DNA of 64,000 bases from NCBI GenBank assembly GCA_026419785.1, contig JAODTK010004943.1, positions 62,001-126,000 on the forward strand, read 5' to 3'. The stretch comes from Sclerodactyla briareus (Eukaryota > Echinodermata > Holothuroidea > Dendrochirotida > Sclerodactylidae). Positions 22,701-36,284 of the stretch are shown here, in pieces (within the stretch, counting starts at the first letter, position 1; each line of letters begins with the position of its first letter). A program made the translations under genes and the position numbers. A model generated the notes under the pieces. The model was not told the origin of the DNA. It was given only the letters and a program-made list of their open reading frames with translations, and ran no database searches.

Positions 22701-24934
22701 TATTCTTGATCAGATAGCGTCATTTTTTAAATGGGAAGTTTGTCAGACATGTCATATGCTGCCCCGCAATGAGCTGGTACATTCTCGCCATTATTTCTTG
22801 TCGACTGGCACATAGGTTGTCAGACATGATTAAAAAAAAAATGGATCACGAAGAGCTTTGGCTTTCTGGTTTTTGTGAAAGTATTCAATATAACAACTAC
22901 TCCTGTGTTTCAACATATGTACACTGTTTTCAAGACGAGGCGATCACCATAAAGTGTCCTGCCTAGCTGCGCGATCGATGATTTTTAAAACCTAAACTAC
23001 GCCAGTGGTTCCCAGCCTTTCTCACGGCAGCACCTTCTTATGCCAATCGGTAAGGTTGAAGCCCAGCTCTCCTCCCAGCACTGTATTGCCTTGATATATC
23101 TGCTACCCCTACAGATCTTACAAAATAATACGCAATATGTTGACACAATAGAGCGCTGATTGACGGCTGGGAGTCTGTGTATCGTGTTAGCAATGGTGTT
23201 GGTTAACCCCCCCTCCCATTCCTCCCCTAACCCCCACCCCCCCCCCCCCCCACCCCTTCTCCGTGAAATCATTATGTGAAGTCCTGAGGCTTGTGCTGAA
23301 AAACGCTGGGTCCATAATGTACCGTAGTGAAAAATAATAATGGAAACAATACGTTTCTTGATCAGCAGTGTTTCATTTATGGCACCTCTTGCCAGAGAAC
23401 GTGTTGACAGAGCTCAAGTGTCCATTTCCCCCTGGGCCTCTCATCTCAAGTTATATCGGAATATGAGCTAGGCTGGTATTGTGAGACTGAGGCCTAGTTT
23501 GTTGATCCTATAGAAACTTATTGGAATTATCAATGGAGTTATTTTAACTCTATCATTGGCCCTAATGCCTTTGAGACCTAAAAGTTGAAAACAAGGGGAA
23601 ATTTCGCATCGATGATAATACCACGTCCAAAATATCAGCCCTTCGAATACAGTCTTCGAAGTTGTTGGCAGAAATGTTGAGTATCGTCATTTTTATTTTG
23701 TCCCTGAGGACCTTTGCTGATTCATGGTTTCTATGATGAAAAATATTACCCTGATTTTGGGCCCTATGTCCCCTCAAAAAACACCATACTACGCATACGT
23801 TCTTGTAAGTTTGTTTGCAGAAAAATGTTTATTATTATTATTTGGGCTCTTTTCGACCTCCATCGACCGTTGATGACATGAAAATAGCTTGCCTCGATGT
23901 GATTCACCAGCCCTAAAGCCTTTGGTAATCAGATACCCCCTATGCTACGCCCAAAAACTAATCAAACCCAACCTTTGACCCTTTATCTTGAAGACCAGTT
24001 GTCCCAGTTGGAAGCGGCGGGAGTTAGTTTCGTCTATAGCCTAGCCGGGTGCTCACCTGTGATATCTTCCGCTGACTTGCATCGGACAGGGAGTCGGCGG
24101 ATAGATATCGGTAGTGAGCCGTTAAAAACTTTTGTCCAAACAGTCGGCGGCAACACATCGGCAATCGCATCCCTCTCGTCGCGTATCAGGGCTGGATTTG
24201 GATTGTCCAAACTTTCGAGACATTGCAATCGGTGGTCCGCGCCGCAATCGGCAGATGGGCCAGTAAATCTGCTGTTGAATACATTAGTCGCAGCGTTTGC
24301 AGACTTTTGGTTTTCGAACAGAGATATGCAGGCTCGCTACATTGTCATTAACAAACCAGTTCACGCCTCTATACTAATATAGAGATAGACAAATGTCCAA
24401 CCGGAGTACGCTAACCGTCTAACACCATGCGCGCTGCACAAACCAGCAACATAAAATCTGGATTGTCCTCATGCGAGAATTACACAATCCTTCCTCAGGC
24501 AACTCATATATGTCGACAGTAACACATTACAACAGTAAATGAACTCGGTTTTATTTTCAAGAGTAATCACAGTTTAAAACTGAACCGTAAAGATATCGCA
24601 ATGGGAGAAAAAGCTCGTCTGTACTCCGGTGCCTGCTATGCTGGCCGCAGCAGCTGTGAACATGCGCATTAAACAAATTTGCAAACTCGTGAACAGCTTA
24701 TGACGCAAATTCACGTATCAAAAGCACTTACATTTAGCCTATACATAATCTCTGTCATTGGTAACAATTTGAAAAGAAAAGAAAATAACCTACAAAATGC
24801 CACTAGAAAAGGCTTCTACACGTCCTATACGCCCCGGAGAAGCGAGGCCAATTGTTGACTGTAACAAGGCCAGCGGAATATTTTAATAAATAAACAGTCT
24901 CGGCGAACTACTACATGTACCATGTAACGTGTAC
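22701..24934. other. unassigned sequence
   Basis: No gene recognised. A C-run with a G-rich complement lies at about 23,206-23,260. The 146-residue ORF at 23,942-24,382 (+) lacks any recognised motif. A 'tagatatcgg' block near 24,105 resembles one near 26,620, hinting at a dispersed repeat. Confidence 0.4.
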
Positions 24935-25480
24935 CAAGGGGAGTGGTGTTATGGCCCCATCATCCATGCTCTTCTCTCGGCTAACGGATCAGGTCGCACC
25001 TTCTGCAAACAACTCTCCACGATCTTTGAGTACATGTTGTATTTGTAAATTCCCCAGGCCAGTAGCCTCAATTGTGTCTGTCCATCTCCAGACACTGTCA
25101 GTTAATTGGCGAAGGACCGATCCCCTTTTGCAGAATTTGATCAATTCCTATGTGACCTGCTGACTGTTGATGGGGAAACTACTTGTGTGTGGTGACTTCA
25201 ACATGGCAATATTGCAGGCGTGTCACAGGGTTTTGGATATAAGTATATCGTACATACTGCAGCAAAACTTCACTGGAGCACACCCACACGTGGGTCATAC
25301 ATTAGACCTGGTACTGGGCCGAGGCGTGAAATTCAGCTGCTTCCCCACCCCTTGTATCTTGACAATGGTTAATAGCTGATCCCCATATACTGTGGTTGTC
25401 TTTGATGTCAATTCTAATACCCTCGCCTGAGAACCGAGACTCGCGTAGCTGGAATGAACTGTCGACATAATTTGATCAAT
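24935..25480 (+). mobile_element. LINE endonuclease fragment
   Basis: Read over two frames, this is part of the AP-type endonuclease domain of a LINE. FEYMLY (near 25,028) leads into a beta-strand block ending in a YRPP-like region, then FAEFDQFLCDLLTVDGE (about 25,130-25,180), GDFNM (about 25,190-25,207, a core endonuclease motif) and QQNFTGA...GHTLDLVLGRG (about 25,260-25,328). The order matches CR1/L2-type endonucleases. No reverse transcriptase follows, so this is an isolated, frameshifted fragment; the downstream 200 bases may be decayed continuation. Confidence 0.72.
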
Positions 25481-28400
25481 CACGTGATTATTACCATTGG
25501 GCGAACGGGTAAGATACCACGAACCCGCTTATCAAGCGATGACGAAGACTTTTGAGAGCCAGAGAAGTTGAGAGTCATAACAACAGAATTCAAATTCAGA
25601 AAGGCGGCTGACAGGGATGCTGGAAGTGGACAAAGGCGCACTACTCCGCCTTGAAATGAAAACAATTATGCCTGAAAAAAATTTGTAAAAGTTTTTTTGG
25701 GAACTGGAGATTGTTAACTCAAGAGGAGATTTAAGTCTGTGGTTTTTTTTCAGTTAAAAAGAGAGTAGGTACAGGATGCCGGGCCATAAGGAGTTGGAGG
25801 ACATGAATTGCGACTTTGCGGTGAGACCACGTATATTCGCAAAGGAGAAAGCCATGGATCAAGGCGAAACAGGGGTAAACACAGGACCTTTCAGGGTCCT
25901 CAGAAGAGACCGGCTACTGACCCCGAAGCTTGGAATGATCAAAATGTTAGACAAGGCAAAGAGGGCCTGACGCATAGAGCTCACTAAAGGCACCCCAGAG
26001 GATCAGCGGTGGTACCCTCCCCGGCTCAAACAAGAGTGCCTACCACCTCGAGCAGAACGGTACGACTGTCCAGTCGCCCAACCTTTCAATTACAACATCA
26101 TTTCCATTACAAAAATACGTTGGCACTTGCGGAATCCCTCTAAAAAATTGAACCTGTTCAATACCATGCCACATTGGAGTTCGCGAGGCTTTTACGGGGG
26201 GTCGTCCGCTCGCCGCGGCGTAACGGTCTGGGTGGTCGTTGCCTCACACTTGCGGTCAGACCGTTGGCATGACTGTAAGCGGTCGCAAGCCTTGCGGAGA
26301 ACAAAATTCCGTACAATGTGAGATAGGCTTAACAGGATATCGCTGTGGCATCCGAAGGCGCACTTGTCCCTCTCCATATTCACCCGTCACTACGTTAACA
26401 CTAGCATAAATCCATACTTTAGCACGAAATTCGAAACGAATGTTTAGCACACGTACTGACCTGCGCATCGTGGGGTGCCTGGAGTCCCGGCGGATTATCG
26501 TGGTAGTGAATAGACCACCACATCGGGCAAACTGCTACTGCTCCTTCGCGCCAAAAATCGCATTTTTTGCCCGATAGCTCCGCCGATGCAGAGTGCGATG
26601 CATCGCATCCGCATCGGCGGCATAGATATCGGCAGATGCGCACCAGGCTTCTGTAACACCCATAGTCTAGAGCCCATTCCAAAATTGAACGGTTGCATTT
26701 TCTTCTTCGCCCTGTGACTCCGGAAGAACATATTTTCTTGAAACTTGACTTTTGACCTTTTGACCCACCTCGTCGTAAGATGTTGTTTGATCCACTAATC
26801 GAAAAATTACCATGACAAATCTCTACGAACCCCCTAATTCACGCATTTCAAAACGTATTGGCCTTCATCAAACTTCGGATATTGCGATAATTTATGCAAA
26901 TTAATCACCTTAAATGACATTCAGGTGACTTGACACCGTTGATAATTATCATGATTGAAGGTGTACTATAAGCCACCAAGTTTCGTGGAAAATTCAACCA
27001 CTTTAACTTTAAAAATCGGCATAAATGATGCGAATTGGATTTGGTTAACTCCAATTAGGATAGCATCAATGACCTTTGTGGACCTCGCCCCCAAAACCTT
27101 TGGAAAAAAAATGTAATGCGGGCTCTAGATAAACCAGCTCCACGAATTCGTGAAAATCCAAGCAAACTTTTAAAATATCGCCGAATTAATCGCACTATTA
27201 GACTACCTAATTAGCATAATATAATGCAGACTCTACTCACAGTTCGTGTACCCTTCTTCAGGAGTTGTTATATACGCGGCAACTTCATCACCATACTCAC
27301 CAATACCGACCGAGAGATATCTTGTACCACAAGATTCTGTGCGAATTTTCATTAATTCTTGCAAATAATGTCAATTAGTGGGCATATGGTCTTTGTGGGG
27401 CGAAAAGTGTACAGCGACAACTCTTCACTGTACACGGTCAGAAGATACTCGACCGCACCTACGGATAGACAGACGGACGAACCGCCCAGCGAATAGACCA
27501 CCGACAGCAGGCTGATAGACATACATACACACACACACCAAAGTGATCACTATGTCTCTCCCCTGAACAAAGTTCATTGCGAGACAAAACATGATTTATT
27601 ATTAGGAATTATCTCCAGAAGCAAGCTATATAGCGTTGCCGTGTGTGCAACTCCCGTAGGAGAACTTAAACGTGGGATCTATCTCGCGCTTTGATGAAAC
27701 GATGAAAACACAAAGCCAACTGTAAACTGCCGTTTAAAAAGTCTGGATAGCCGTTGTCATATTGGTAACACGATCCTCGGCTCTGACAACGCATTGGTGT
27801 TGGATCAGCCACCCATTTAAATTATGGCTAACAGGGCATATAAATATTAGTTATCACCTCGCAAAACCACGGTTACCCTTCCCGCCCCATAGGAACATGA
27901 AAATACAGATGGCCCTCACTTCGTCCATGTCACTTTTTTACCGAAATTATATCAATTACCCAGTCCATTCACAAAACATTGCTAGTTAAACACCGATTTC
28001 ATTAATTTTGACCAGTGGGCAATCACAGGGGGTTGTGCTCATCGCAACTGGGGTCCAGCGCAACGAAGTCATGGCAGCGTCTCGTTGACCTCATCGATCA
28101 GGATCCCCAAAATTCACATGATCTCTCCTTACTTTCAGGCGAGTACTCCCAGTTTCGAGACGCTTTCATACATTTCAATGGCGTGGGTTCTTTGCCAGAA
28201 TCGTGTCATTGTAGATACCATCCCTTTGGGAGGAGGTACTACTAACTAACCTCCATGGCTGACCCACCAAGGGGGGGGGTCACTTCTATGATTGCAAGAG
28301 CTGATGTATCTGTTTTCCTGCCCCGGTATGACTCCCGCGATTGCAGCTATCCGCGCCGGATTCCAACCTTGTAATCGGACTTGCACCATTTAAACCCTAT

Positions 28401-29727
28401 GCACCGCCCACCCGCTTGACGCCCCAGACTACCCGTTCCGTACGTTTTTTTGCGCGGAGTTCTTCCATATGTTGGGGGTCTAGGATTTTGGTAAGGCGTG
28501 TGGCGCCACTGGTCAACCCCTCATCACCGACTATTAATCGTCGGTTTTCGAGAGGATCCGCTGTTCAGCTGAGAGTTTTGTATTTTTTTGGACAGGACGG
28601 AAGATGACCTACCGCGGACGAACATTAACTCGAGGGGTGGCGTATACCGCCTTCTCGAAATCGATATCCTGGGCCCACGCCCCTTCGATTGGACCTCTGC
28701 TCCGTTCTCTGAAAGAGAGGATTTCCCATAGCGTTCCTCCATCCGCCCAGGTGGAAGGTGGGCTACCCCTGTGCCACAGAAGCGAGGAAACCGAAGAATC
28801 AATGAAAACCCTCTGTAATTTCATGACTACCAAAATCGGGGAGCATCTCCTCAATTTGTGGCAATAATGTCTCGCAGGGTTTGACTATGGCCAACTCGTT
28901 CAAAACGGAGTGGTCAGCGAAATGCGGTTGCCTTCGGAGACTAACCGTGTTGGCAAAATTGCCTATACATTTCTTCTTTCCATTGCGTCACGTGGTTTTC
29001 CTCTTCCTCAATAATGTCCATCGCCTCCATTCCACGATTAGCTCTGATCATATGTTCCACATTAGATAATTGTTCTGATGACCTGAAATTCCCGTGTATT
29101 CTCAATATTCGTCAGGGAGATTTACAAAAACGAATCCGTCTCGACCGTCTCTTCTAACGATTTTGTGGTGATAATTACGCGTATGACGTACACACCTTTC
29201 AAGTTTAGCACTTAGCACAGTGCCTGATCAGTGCTACAACATCATTGGATTGAGTACCAATGGCTATTGAACGGTTCCATGAATTCTGGTATGTAAAGTC
29301 TACCTGCAAGTCTACTTAAAATCATATAAAAAAAAAAAAATCTTCAAGGTATCGGGCCTTTCTCTGCAGTTAAATTATAATACCGTCCTAATGAATTTTT
29401 CAACTATTTCATGGGCATTATCCAAATCATTGGTGCAATGGAGGGCGCCATTGTGGTAATATTGCAAGATGATCGTTACAGAGACGATTCAGGAGTATGG
29501 ATTCTTCCAACGGTTTTATTATTATATACACTCGCGATGTTTAATCCGATGTCAGTAGATAACATACTCATGTATAATGTGAGTATGTCGAATCCGCATA
29601 GTTCATTCATGTGCAAAAACTGCTCCCCGTCTGGAAGTGCAGAAGCTAAATGGTGACGATTTTCGAGGTCCGTATTTCAGTCTTGCCGAAGGTAAAAAGA
29701 AATGGTTGTGCGGGTCACGCGTGTGCG
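25481..29727. other. unassigned sequence
   Basis: No gene recognised. Segments at about 26,800-27,540 (with 'ttatgcaaattaat', 'cctaattagcataat' and a terminal 'agacagacggacgaaccg') look like a dispersed non-coding repeat. ORFs at 28,015, 28,341, 28,524 (-) and 28,604 overlap on both strands and have no recognised domain. A 7-9 base G run lies at about 28,270. Confidence 0.4.
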
Positions 29728-29772
29728 GATGTGTGTGTGTGTGGGATGTGTGTGTGTAGGTGTATGGATGTA

Positions 29773-29813
<41 letters not shown>

Positions 29814-29814
29814 G
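29728..29814. repeat. GT dinucleotide microsatellite
   Basis: About 85 bases of GT with a few interruptions. The Cys/Val and Thr/His ORFs on the two strands are products of the repeat. Confidence 0.95.
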
Positions 29815-30106
29815 TGAGCACGTATCGGAAGTACGAACACTGTCAGGTCAAGTTTTATATTGAACTGACTATAATAAATAACAGATATAATATAAACATG
29901 GGTGGCACATATGTAGTGGAAGAAATATTAGATTTGGCTGAGTCCAAGCTCAATCAAGGTCCGAAGCGGTAGATATTTATTAAAGTCGGAATTAGCAATC
30001 ATTGATCAGGTTCTATTAGAGCGCGATTGAAACCTAATGCCCCCCACGCAGCAAACGCATATACACGTTTAAACCTTATTGCAGTACGTGGTCGCCGTGG
30101 CGTATG
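29815..30106. other. unassigned sequence
   Basis: Nothing recognised between the GT repeat and the foldback element. Confidence 0.4.
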
Positions 30107-30356
30107 CACTCTAAAAACACAATGATCAAACTTGACCATCTCATTGGTTAACTAAGCACCGAACCATAAATGGTCAAAATTTGACTGAACTATGGTCAAA
30201 CTATGGGCAAAAGTAACCATGAGTTGGCACTTTTGCCCATAGTTTGACCATAGTCCAGTCAAATTTGACCATTTATGGTTCGGTATTGGCCATTTATGGT
30301 TCGGTGCTTAGTTAACCAATGGAATGGTCAAATTTGACCATTGTGTTTTTAGAGTG
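30107..30356. mobile_element. 250-bp foldback element (MITE-like hairpin)
   Basis: The element starts CACTCTAAAAACACAATG and ends in its exact inverse, CATTGTGTTTTTAGAGTG. Almost the whole length folds on itself. Left-arm words 'ttggttaactaagcaccgaa', 'ccataaatggtcaaa' and 'ctatgggcaaaagt' return inverted in the right arm around a loop at about 30,218-30,230. The right arm carries one extra copy of 'ccatttatggttcggt'. No ORF and no clear target duplication were found. It is probably a miniature inverted-repeat transposable element; its family is unknown. Confidence 0.85.
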
Positions 30357-32774
30357 TGTGCGTGTGGGACCTGTGCGTGCACGTATGGTGCGATGGGTTG
30401 TGTGACACTCCTGTCAGCACGATATCTGAGAAGCCGCAATTTGTTCAAACTATGGATTGCAATATGTGAGAATTAACCTATTAGTTTTTACTGTGCGTTC
30501 AAGGTCATTTGAAAGGTCCGAGGAGGTAGAACCTATGGAAAAACTAGTTCAGCAAGATATTTGGAGAACAGTCTGTCGAAGTGCAAATAAGTAGGTGGGT
30601 TGTACAGAGTGAGGATGAACATGTTGTTTTTATGCGTGAGATCAAGGTCATTCCACGTATTGAGAAAACAAACTATTCGAAAACCTTGTCGACATGAAAT
30701 CAATTCAAGCATTTATCAACTTTGGTAGGTGGGGTACATATGGCGAGGATGAACACTATTGTCGGCGTAAACTCATAATCGACCAAGGGTCATGAGAGGA
30801 GAAGCCCTCAAAATCTTGTTAGCTCGTGATCAGAGAACACAGGCATTATCAAATTTAATTACGTATGTGGGTGGTAGATGAATAAATGACGATCCCTGCT
30901 AGTTTAGTGTGAGGACATGCAGCACAATATCTGAACCAAAGCATTAATGGATTAGGTTTAAATTCGTTGTTCATACTGTGTAGGTCACAGATTCGGTGAG
31001 TTAAATTTTGTTCAGACCAGCCACACCATTTGTCAAATAAACCACTTATAAATAGTCACAGACGATCAAGGATCAATGGAGGAGTCAGGTCAGTGCCTAA
31101 TACATATCCCTCTTATAAAGGAAAAACCTATTCGTGTATCAGTCCATTTTAACGGCTTAACTTCAATCAATTCTCAAATGCAACATATTGTAGGCAGTTG
31201 CAACTAACACATACATTGTATGTTCAGTTCGGTGATTTGTGTTTGCGATGGGTGGGGGGAGAGCTAAAAGAATCTGAGGCAGCAGAACGCCAACTTCCGT
31301 TTACCCCGGAGCGTACAAGAGAAATTCGCTTGTCAACCCCCTAGATTGCAGGAAATGGCACTTCCCGTTGCTGTAAACTGTGACCAACAATTCAAAAATC
31401 GAAATAGTCTCCTCGTGTTTGAGAATTTTTCATTTTAAGAAGAGTCTTGCGAAGATTTGAGGCGCTCACTGCTTAAATCACCACTGAAAGGTATATCATT
31501 GGTCAGAAGAAATGAGGTGGTGGTTCCATTTAATATATCTGAACGAAACAATGCTCGAACTATCACATATCGATTGGGTGCAATGAAGACCCCAGTGGCT
31601 GATGTGGATAGAAACCACTCTTCTTCAATTAATGAGGATCACTCAAATAAAAATATTTCTTTTTCTCGCCTTATATTCCACAGGCTGTTGCTGTAATGAA
31701 TAGCAGTATGTGCCTAAGGAAGGAATAAGGGGGAATGATGTTGACTCCATCATAACATTATTCATCAAAAATAGGCAACCTGTGTCGGAACCTGCTGGTC
31801 AGAAACGGAATAACTTGGCAAAACACTTCCCCCCATGAAAAAAACAGTAAGACCTTCCGACCAATACGAGTCAAGGGCGGAGCGGGGTCAGACCGATTGA
31901 AGAAGGAGGGGGGCATTTTGCCAGGTGGGCATTAAAATTCTAAAATAGCGATGGGGTTAAAAAAAATAGTTAGAGCACTAATTTAGAGGAGAGGGCCGCA
32001 ATCGACTATCTGAGCGGGGCGCCACCATGTTGGCGCGCAGTTTGTAGCCGATTGTTCGAGCTGGTTGGCGGCTGTAGCCGATTGGTCGAGCCTGAAAAGA
32101 CCCTAGATAACATGAAATGCACTTCCTGAGCCATTTGAGGATGTCCCTTTTCAGTTATTATATTCCGAAATTTTCATCCGCGAGAAAGTTATTCTTGCCC
32201 GCCAAAGAGGTAATGTCTTGGGTATCACCATGGCCGCTACTGCTCATATATGTAATGCAAGTGTGGGAAGACAGTTTCCCTCTGGGTTCTTCTGTGACGT
32301 TGACGTAGCTTGGCGCCGGGCTCGATGATGATCCTAATTACCATATGTGCAATTATTTTGACTAGTAGAGGTAAAGCGGACACGCCCAAGTGTAAAACAG
32401 CAACATCGCAAAGAGATAAATTCATTCCTGATTATAGATATTGTCGTAGTTATTAGTGGATATGGGGCAGAAGAAGAAATTTTTGAAATTGATTTGTTGG
32501 TCACCTTCTGGTACAGACACACATTTCACATTGATCATCACAGTCCCGCGCGACACGGCGCCGGCTGTTCAGGGACTCGCGGCGTCAAATGTAGCCAACC
32601 TTCGCAGAACGTAATATTACGGAGTCTGTCTCGGACAATGTGAATTCATTTCACAAACGTTTTTTATTACCCTGCTCAAGCAGACATCAGAGAGCATTAG
32701 AGGTCGAACCTATCCTGGGTTATTTCACTTGATCTGTAGGCATTTTTCTCTTATATTTTCCGGGGATGATCGTT
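30357..32774. other. unassigned sequence
   Basis: No gene recognised. Phrases such as 'gatgaacac...aggtcat' and 'gtaggtggggta' recur loosely at about 30,590-30,760, suggesting an old ~140-bp tandem repeat. The ORF at 31,457-31,696 shows no recognised motif. Confidence 0.35.
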
Positions 32775-33045
32775 CGGGGACAAGTGTTCCCGGTCTAGTC
32801 ATCCATAGAGTCTTGACCTCGGGTATTGTCCTGGGGGTAACTGTCCGGGAATTGGTGGATGTCCCCGGGGGTAATTGTCTGAACGGGTAGTTTGTACCCG
32901 GGGGTATTTGTCGGTCGCGCTGGGTAAGTGTCCTTGGGTAATTGTCCAGAGGTTATGTCCGAGAGTATATGTCCAGGAGGTTGTTGTCCTCGAGGGTAGT
33001 TGTCCGAGGGGTCTGGTCCGGAGGTTATGTCCGGGGGTAGTTGCC
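32775..33045 (-). repeat. ~15-bp minisatellite, reverse orientation
   Basis: About 18 diverged copies of a GGGGGTAATTGTCC-type unit. This is the reverse complement of the GGACAATTCCCACCC unit at 21.2 kb. ORFs on both strands here are repeat products (regular Pro, Gly and Thr patterns). Confidence 0.85.
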
Positions 33046-33582
33046 CTAAGCACCATCGATCGCTACTCCACCTGGCCCATCGTTGATAAAAAAAAAAAAT
33101 CCTTTATGCAGGAGGGCTCATTGCTTGCTCAAAAGAACTTTGTCACATGCGGTATCCCCGGCTAGCTCTGATTGAGAGTCTGTTTTGAGTGACTGCCTAC
33201 AGCAGCAACACACCAATTTCCCCCAGGGCTGGGGTGTAATCATCGACTTTGCATTCAAGCATGTGTTGTTCTTTAAGGAGCTATCTATCGGAAAATGACG
33301 GAAATATCAACTTATTAACACAAGACTACATCCCACCTAGCAGATAACACATGACACCTGGCGAGATACTTTAGCAGCTAGAGAAGAGGCACTTCGGAAT
33401 CGGCCATATGAGGGACTCGAGGCTGGTCAAAACCACTAACGATCGACTTCCACCTCTCCGTGCTCTCGGTCCGCGTCCAGAACCAAACAGGGCCACACCC
33501 TCTAAAGTGGGACAACAACTGAGCAATCGTAATGGAAGCTCGTCAGATAGCTGATCTATTCTGTAAGATTCGACGAGATATC
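33046..33582. other. unassigned sequence
   Basis: Nothing recognised. Confidence 0.4.
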
Positions 33583-33890
33583 ATTATATATATATATATT
33601 ATATATATATATATATTTCTATATATATATAGATATATATATCATATATATATATATATAGATGTAGTATATATCTACATATATAGATAATACATATACA
33701 CATATATACACTACATAGATACATATCTATTAATACATACAATATATCTACATAATACATTCTATATATATATATATATATATAATGATAATTATATATC
33801 TATTAATATATATATATATATATTTAAGATATATATCTATCTATATATATAGTATATAAGAATATCTAATCTATATTTTATATATATTTT
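33583..33890. repeat. long AT-rich microsatellite
   Basis: About 300 bases of TA with TATC, GATA and CATA variants, partly self-complementary. This is the longest simple AT tract in the window. Confidence 0.95.
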
Positions 33891-34892
33891 ACCGATTAGG
33901 CCACGACGTTCCACCACTATGCTTTTCCACACAAAATCCTCCCTTCACTCCTAGAATCATCCCCTCCGCCCCCCAAACCTTCAGTGAGTAGATTGCAACC
34001 TGTGATGTGGGAGGAAGGCGCTCACAAAATAGGTGCACCTGCCCCCCCCCCCCTCCCCCACCGTCCTCCTTCCCCCAAGTTGGAGCCTTTGATTCGGACT
34101 GGATCATGTGTAACGCAGTAGGTGACAACTCGTAGACTGGGTTATTCAACCTATCCGTTATCCACAAATGGTCAGCTACCAAACTCAAAGGCGCTCGTCA
34201 ATGCATGCACACACAGTCTGACAAGTCTGCAAGTAGAGATGTATTCTTGGAAGAACGCCTGTTCCATGCCTGAGTGCCGCGGTTTCACATCTCTGTTTAA
34301 AAAATGTTTGATAGGTCGACTGGAGGGACTGGACTGAATCACCCCCCCCCCCCCTGGATTAGCCTGACTGAAGAGGGACCCATGACTGGAGCCTCCCTCG
34401 TTGAAGCCCCTCACGCCCCTCAAACACATCACTAATGAGAAAGAGACGTGCCCTGATGTAGTATCAATCAAGGGCAGGCGGATCATGGGGCGGGGGGGGC
34501 GGGGGGACGGAATACCCCCCACAGATTTTGTTTGAGGAGGGGTAGGGAGCAACGACAAAGCCCATGGTCCCCCCAATATTTGAGGTCGACTACTATTTCG
34601 CGACATATCCGTTGAGTGAATTTGATGCTGCTTTGTATACCGATGATGTTCAGACATATCATGTCCTTGTGCAGAATATGATGTTTGCTTACACGAAAAA
34701 ATGCCTGATGAAATTTACTATGGTTTGTTCCTCTAATTATCAATGAAAGAGGATTCTCCTTCAATCCCTATCGTTTATACAAAAACTGGCTTTACCAGCC
34801 CATGGTTTGTTGCGCCTTCATTGGACGATGTCGATTTCCTTCTAAGGGACCAGTTAGTTAAATATAAACAAACAAACTACCATACAGTTCGC
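33891..34892. other. unassigned, with C and G runs
   Basis: No gene recognised. Runs of C at about 34,041-34,060 and 34,343-34,355, and of G at about 34,488-34,507, are prominent. Overlapping ORFs on both strands (for example 34,172-34,657, -) have no recognised domain. Confidence 0.4.
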
Positions 34893-35440
34893 TTTCTTGA
34901 GGTGAAGGGTTGCGGGGCGACGGGGTCAGGTCTACCACCTGGCGGGATCTGTGATTTTTTTAATCATGGGTGCGACCACTTGTTGAAGTTAGGTGCGTGC
35001 ACGGTACACATCCTATCACTAATAGGGCACACGGTGCGGCATCGAAAAATGCGGCCAGGGAAACACACAAATTGGTTGTCAAAAAGCAATGTTTAAAATT
35101 CAAATGAAGAATTGTGAAGAAGAGGCGAACTCCAAATATTGTCTGAATCGTTTGGAATGCCCAAAAGATGACACTTGGTCGTTTTTTCACGGTGAAGGGA
35201 GCTGAGGCGACGGGGGTAGTCTACCACCTGGCGGGACCTGTGGATTTTTTGGTATATATGGTCTATTTGCAAATTCAAATAGAGTAACAGCAACTCAATT
35301 ATGGGTTGCGACCCACTTGAAGTTGGGTGCAGGCACGGTGCACATATAAGGTGGGCAGGCACACGGTGCGGGTGAGAACCCCATAAAAACGAATCCCAAG
35401 ATGCGGCCAGGAAACGCCACAAATTCGTGCAAAGGAATGT
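34893..35440 (+). repeat. direct duplication, ~280-bp unit
   Basis: The first copy is at about 34,893-35,110 and the second at about 35,180-35,440. Shared ordered words include 'ggtgaaggg', 'ctaccacctggcgggatc', 'gggtgcgac', 'cacttgttgaagtt', 'gcacggtacacat', 'gcacacggtgcgg' and 'aagatgcggccagg'. The second copy contains an extra ~40 bases in its middle. The ORFs overlapping the two copies are unrelated in frame, so the block is not obviously coding. Confidence 0.8.
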
Positions 35441-36284
35441 TAATTCACTCCCAAGTGAAGATTACTTCAATATAAAGAGTGCCGATTGTCCAGTGGAATT
35501 CAAAAAAGTGTAAAATTTCGTGAGCTCTTCGAGCGCAGTTGCAGTTTTACTACTGTATTCTAACGCATTGGCCTTCCTGTCAGACCCCGACTGGCAATGT
35601 CCCTCTAGTGCGCTTGTGGTCCGTTAATGAGATGAAAATGGGGCCGTAATCTGGAGTAAAAACTAGTCAGGGCGATTACGTGACAGGTCAGGAGGGGTCA
35701 GTGCAATGTGGTGGTCAAATTGCGATCCCGCAAAATCTCGCGACATAGTGGTTGTTGCCAGTTGCCCATTTCCATGGCTCCTTTCCTGACCGTAACCTCC
35801 ACTTGCAATTGTATTTTGAATGTCAAAGACCAAACGCAAATCGTGAAATTGCGTCCAAGCGATAGGTTTTGAAAAACCTTTCCTAAAATAAAAATGTGTT
35901 ACCAATTTCAGTAATGCTGCTTACATGTACCCTAAGGCACGGGGAAAGTCCGTTCCTACAATCTAGGGGTTGTCAAACAGAATTTTGCTCTGTGCGCTAT
36001 ATATACGCCGCACAACCTGTGGTGGCCTCAGCTTAGATAGTAGTTCATCTTGTCCGCCCCCCACCCACTTGCCAACACAAACGCCGCACTTGTATGTAAT
36101 ATAGCTAAGACTACTACCTTCAGAACTCCTCCTCCCTAGATGAAAACTCTGGCTACTTCCACTGGGCAGGATGCTACTCGGATATTTGAACCCCTCGCAC
36201 TACTACTGGCTTTAGGTTAAAACCTGCTGGTGACTAAGTGCATGCTCATGATTGGATTGACTAGCTTTCTACTGAGTTTGCAAA
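35441..36284. other. unassigned sequence
   Basis: Nothing recognised. Confidence 0.4.

Noticed and set aside
29603..29972. Thr/His- and Cys/Val-rich ORFs on both strands
   Set aside because: Translations of the GT microsatellite.
32775..33045. CRISPR-like array
   Set aside because: Units are contiguous 15-mers without spacers, so this is a minisatellite.
34172..34657. 161-codon minus-strand ORF
   Set aside because: Passes through G and C runs, lacks domain resemblance, and shares the region with overlapping ORFs on the other strand.
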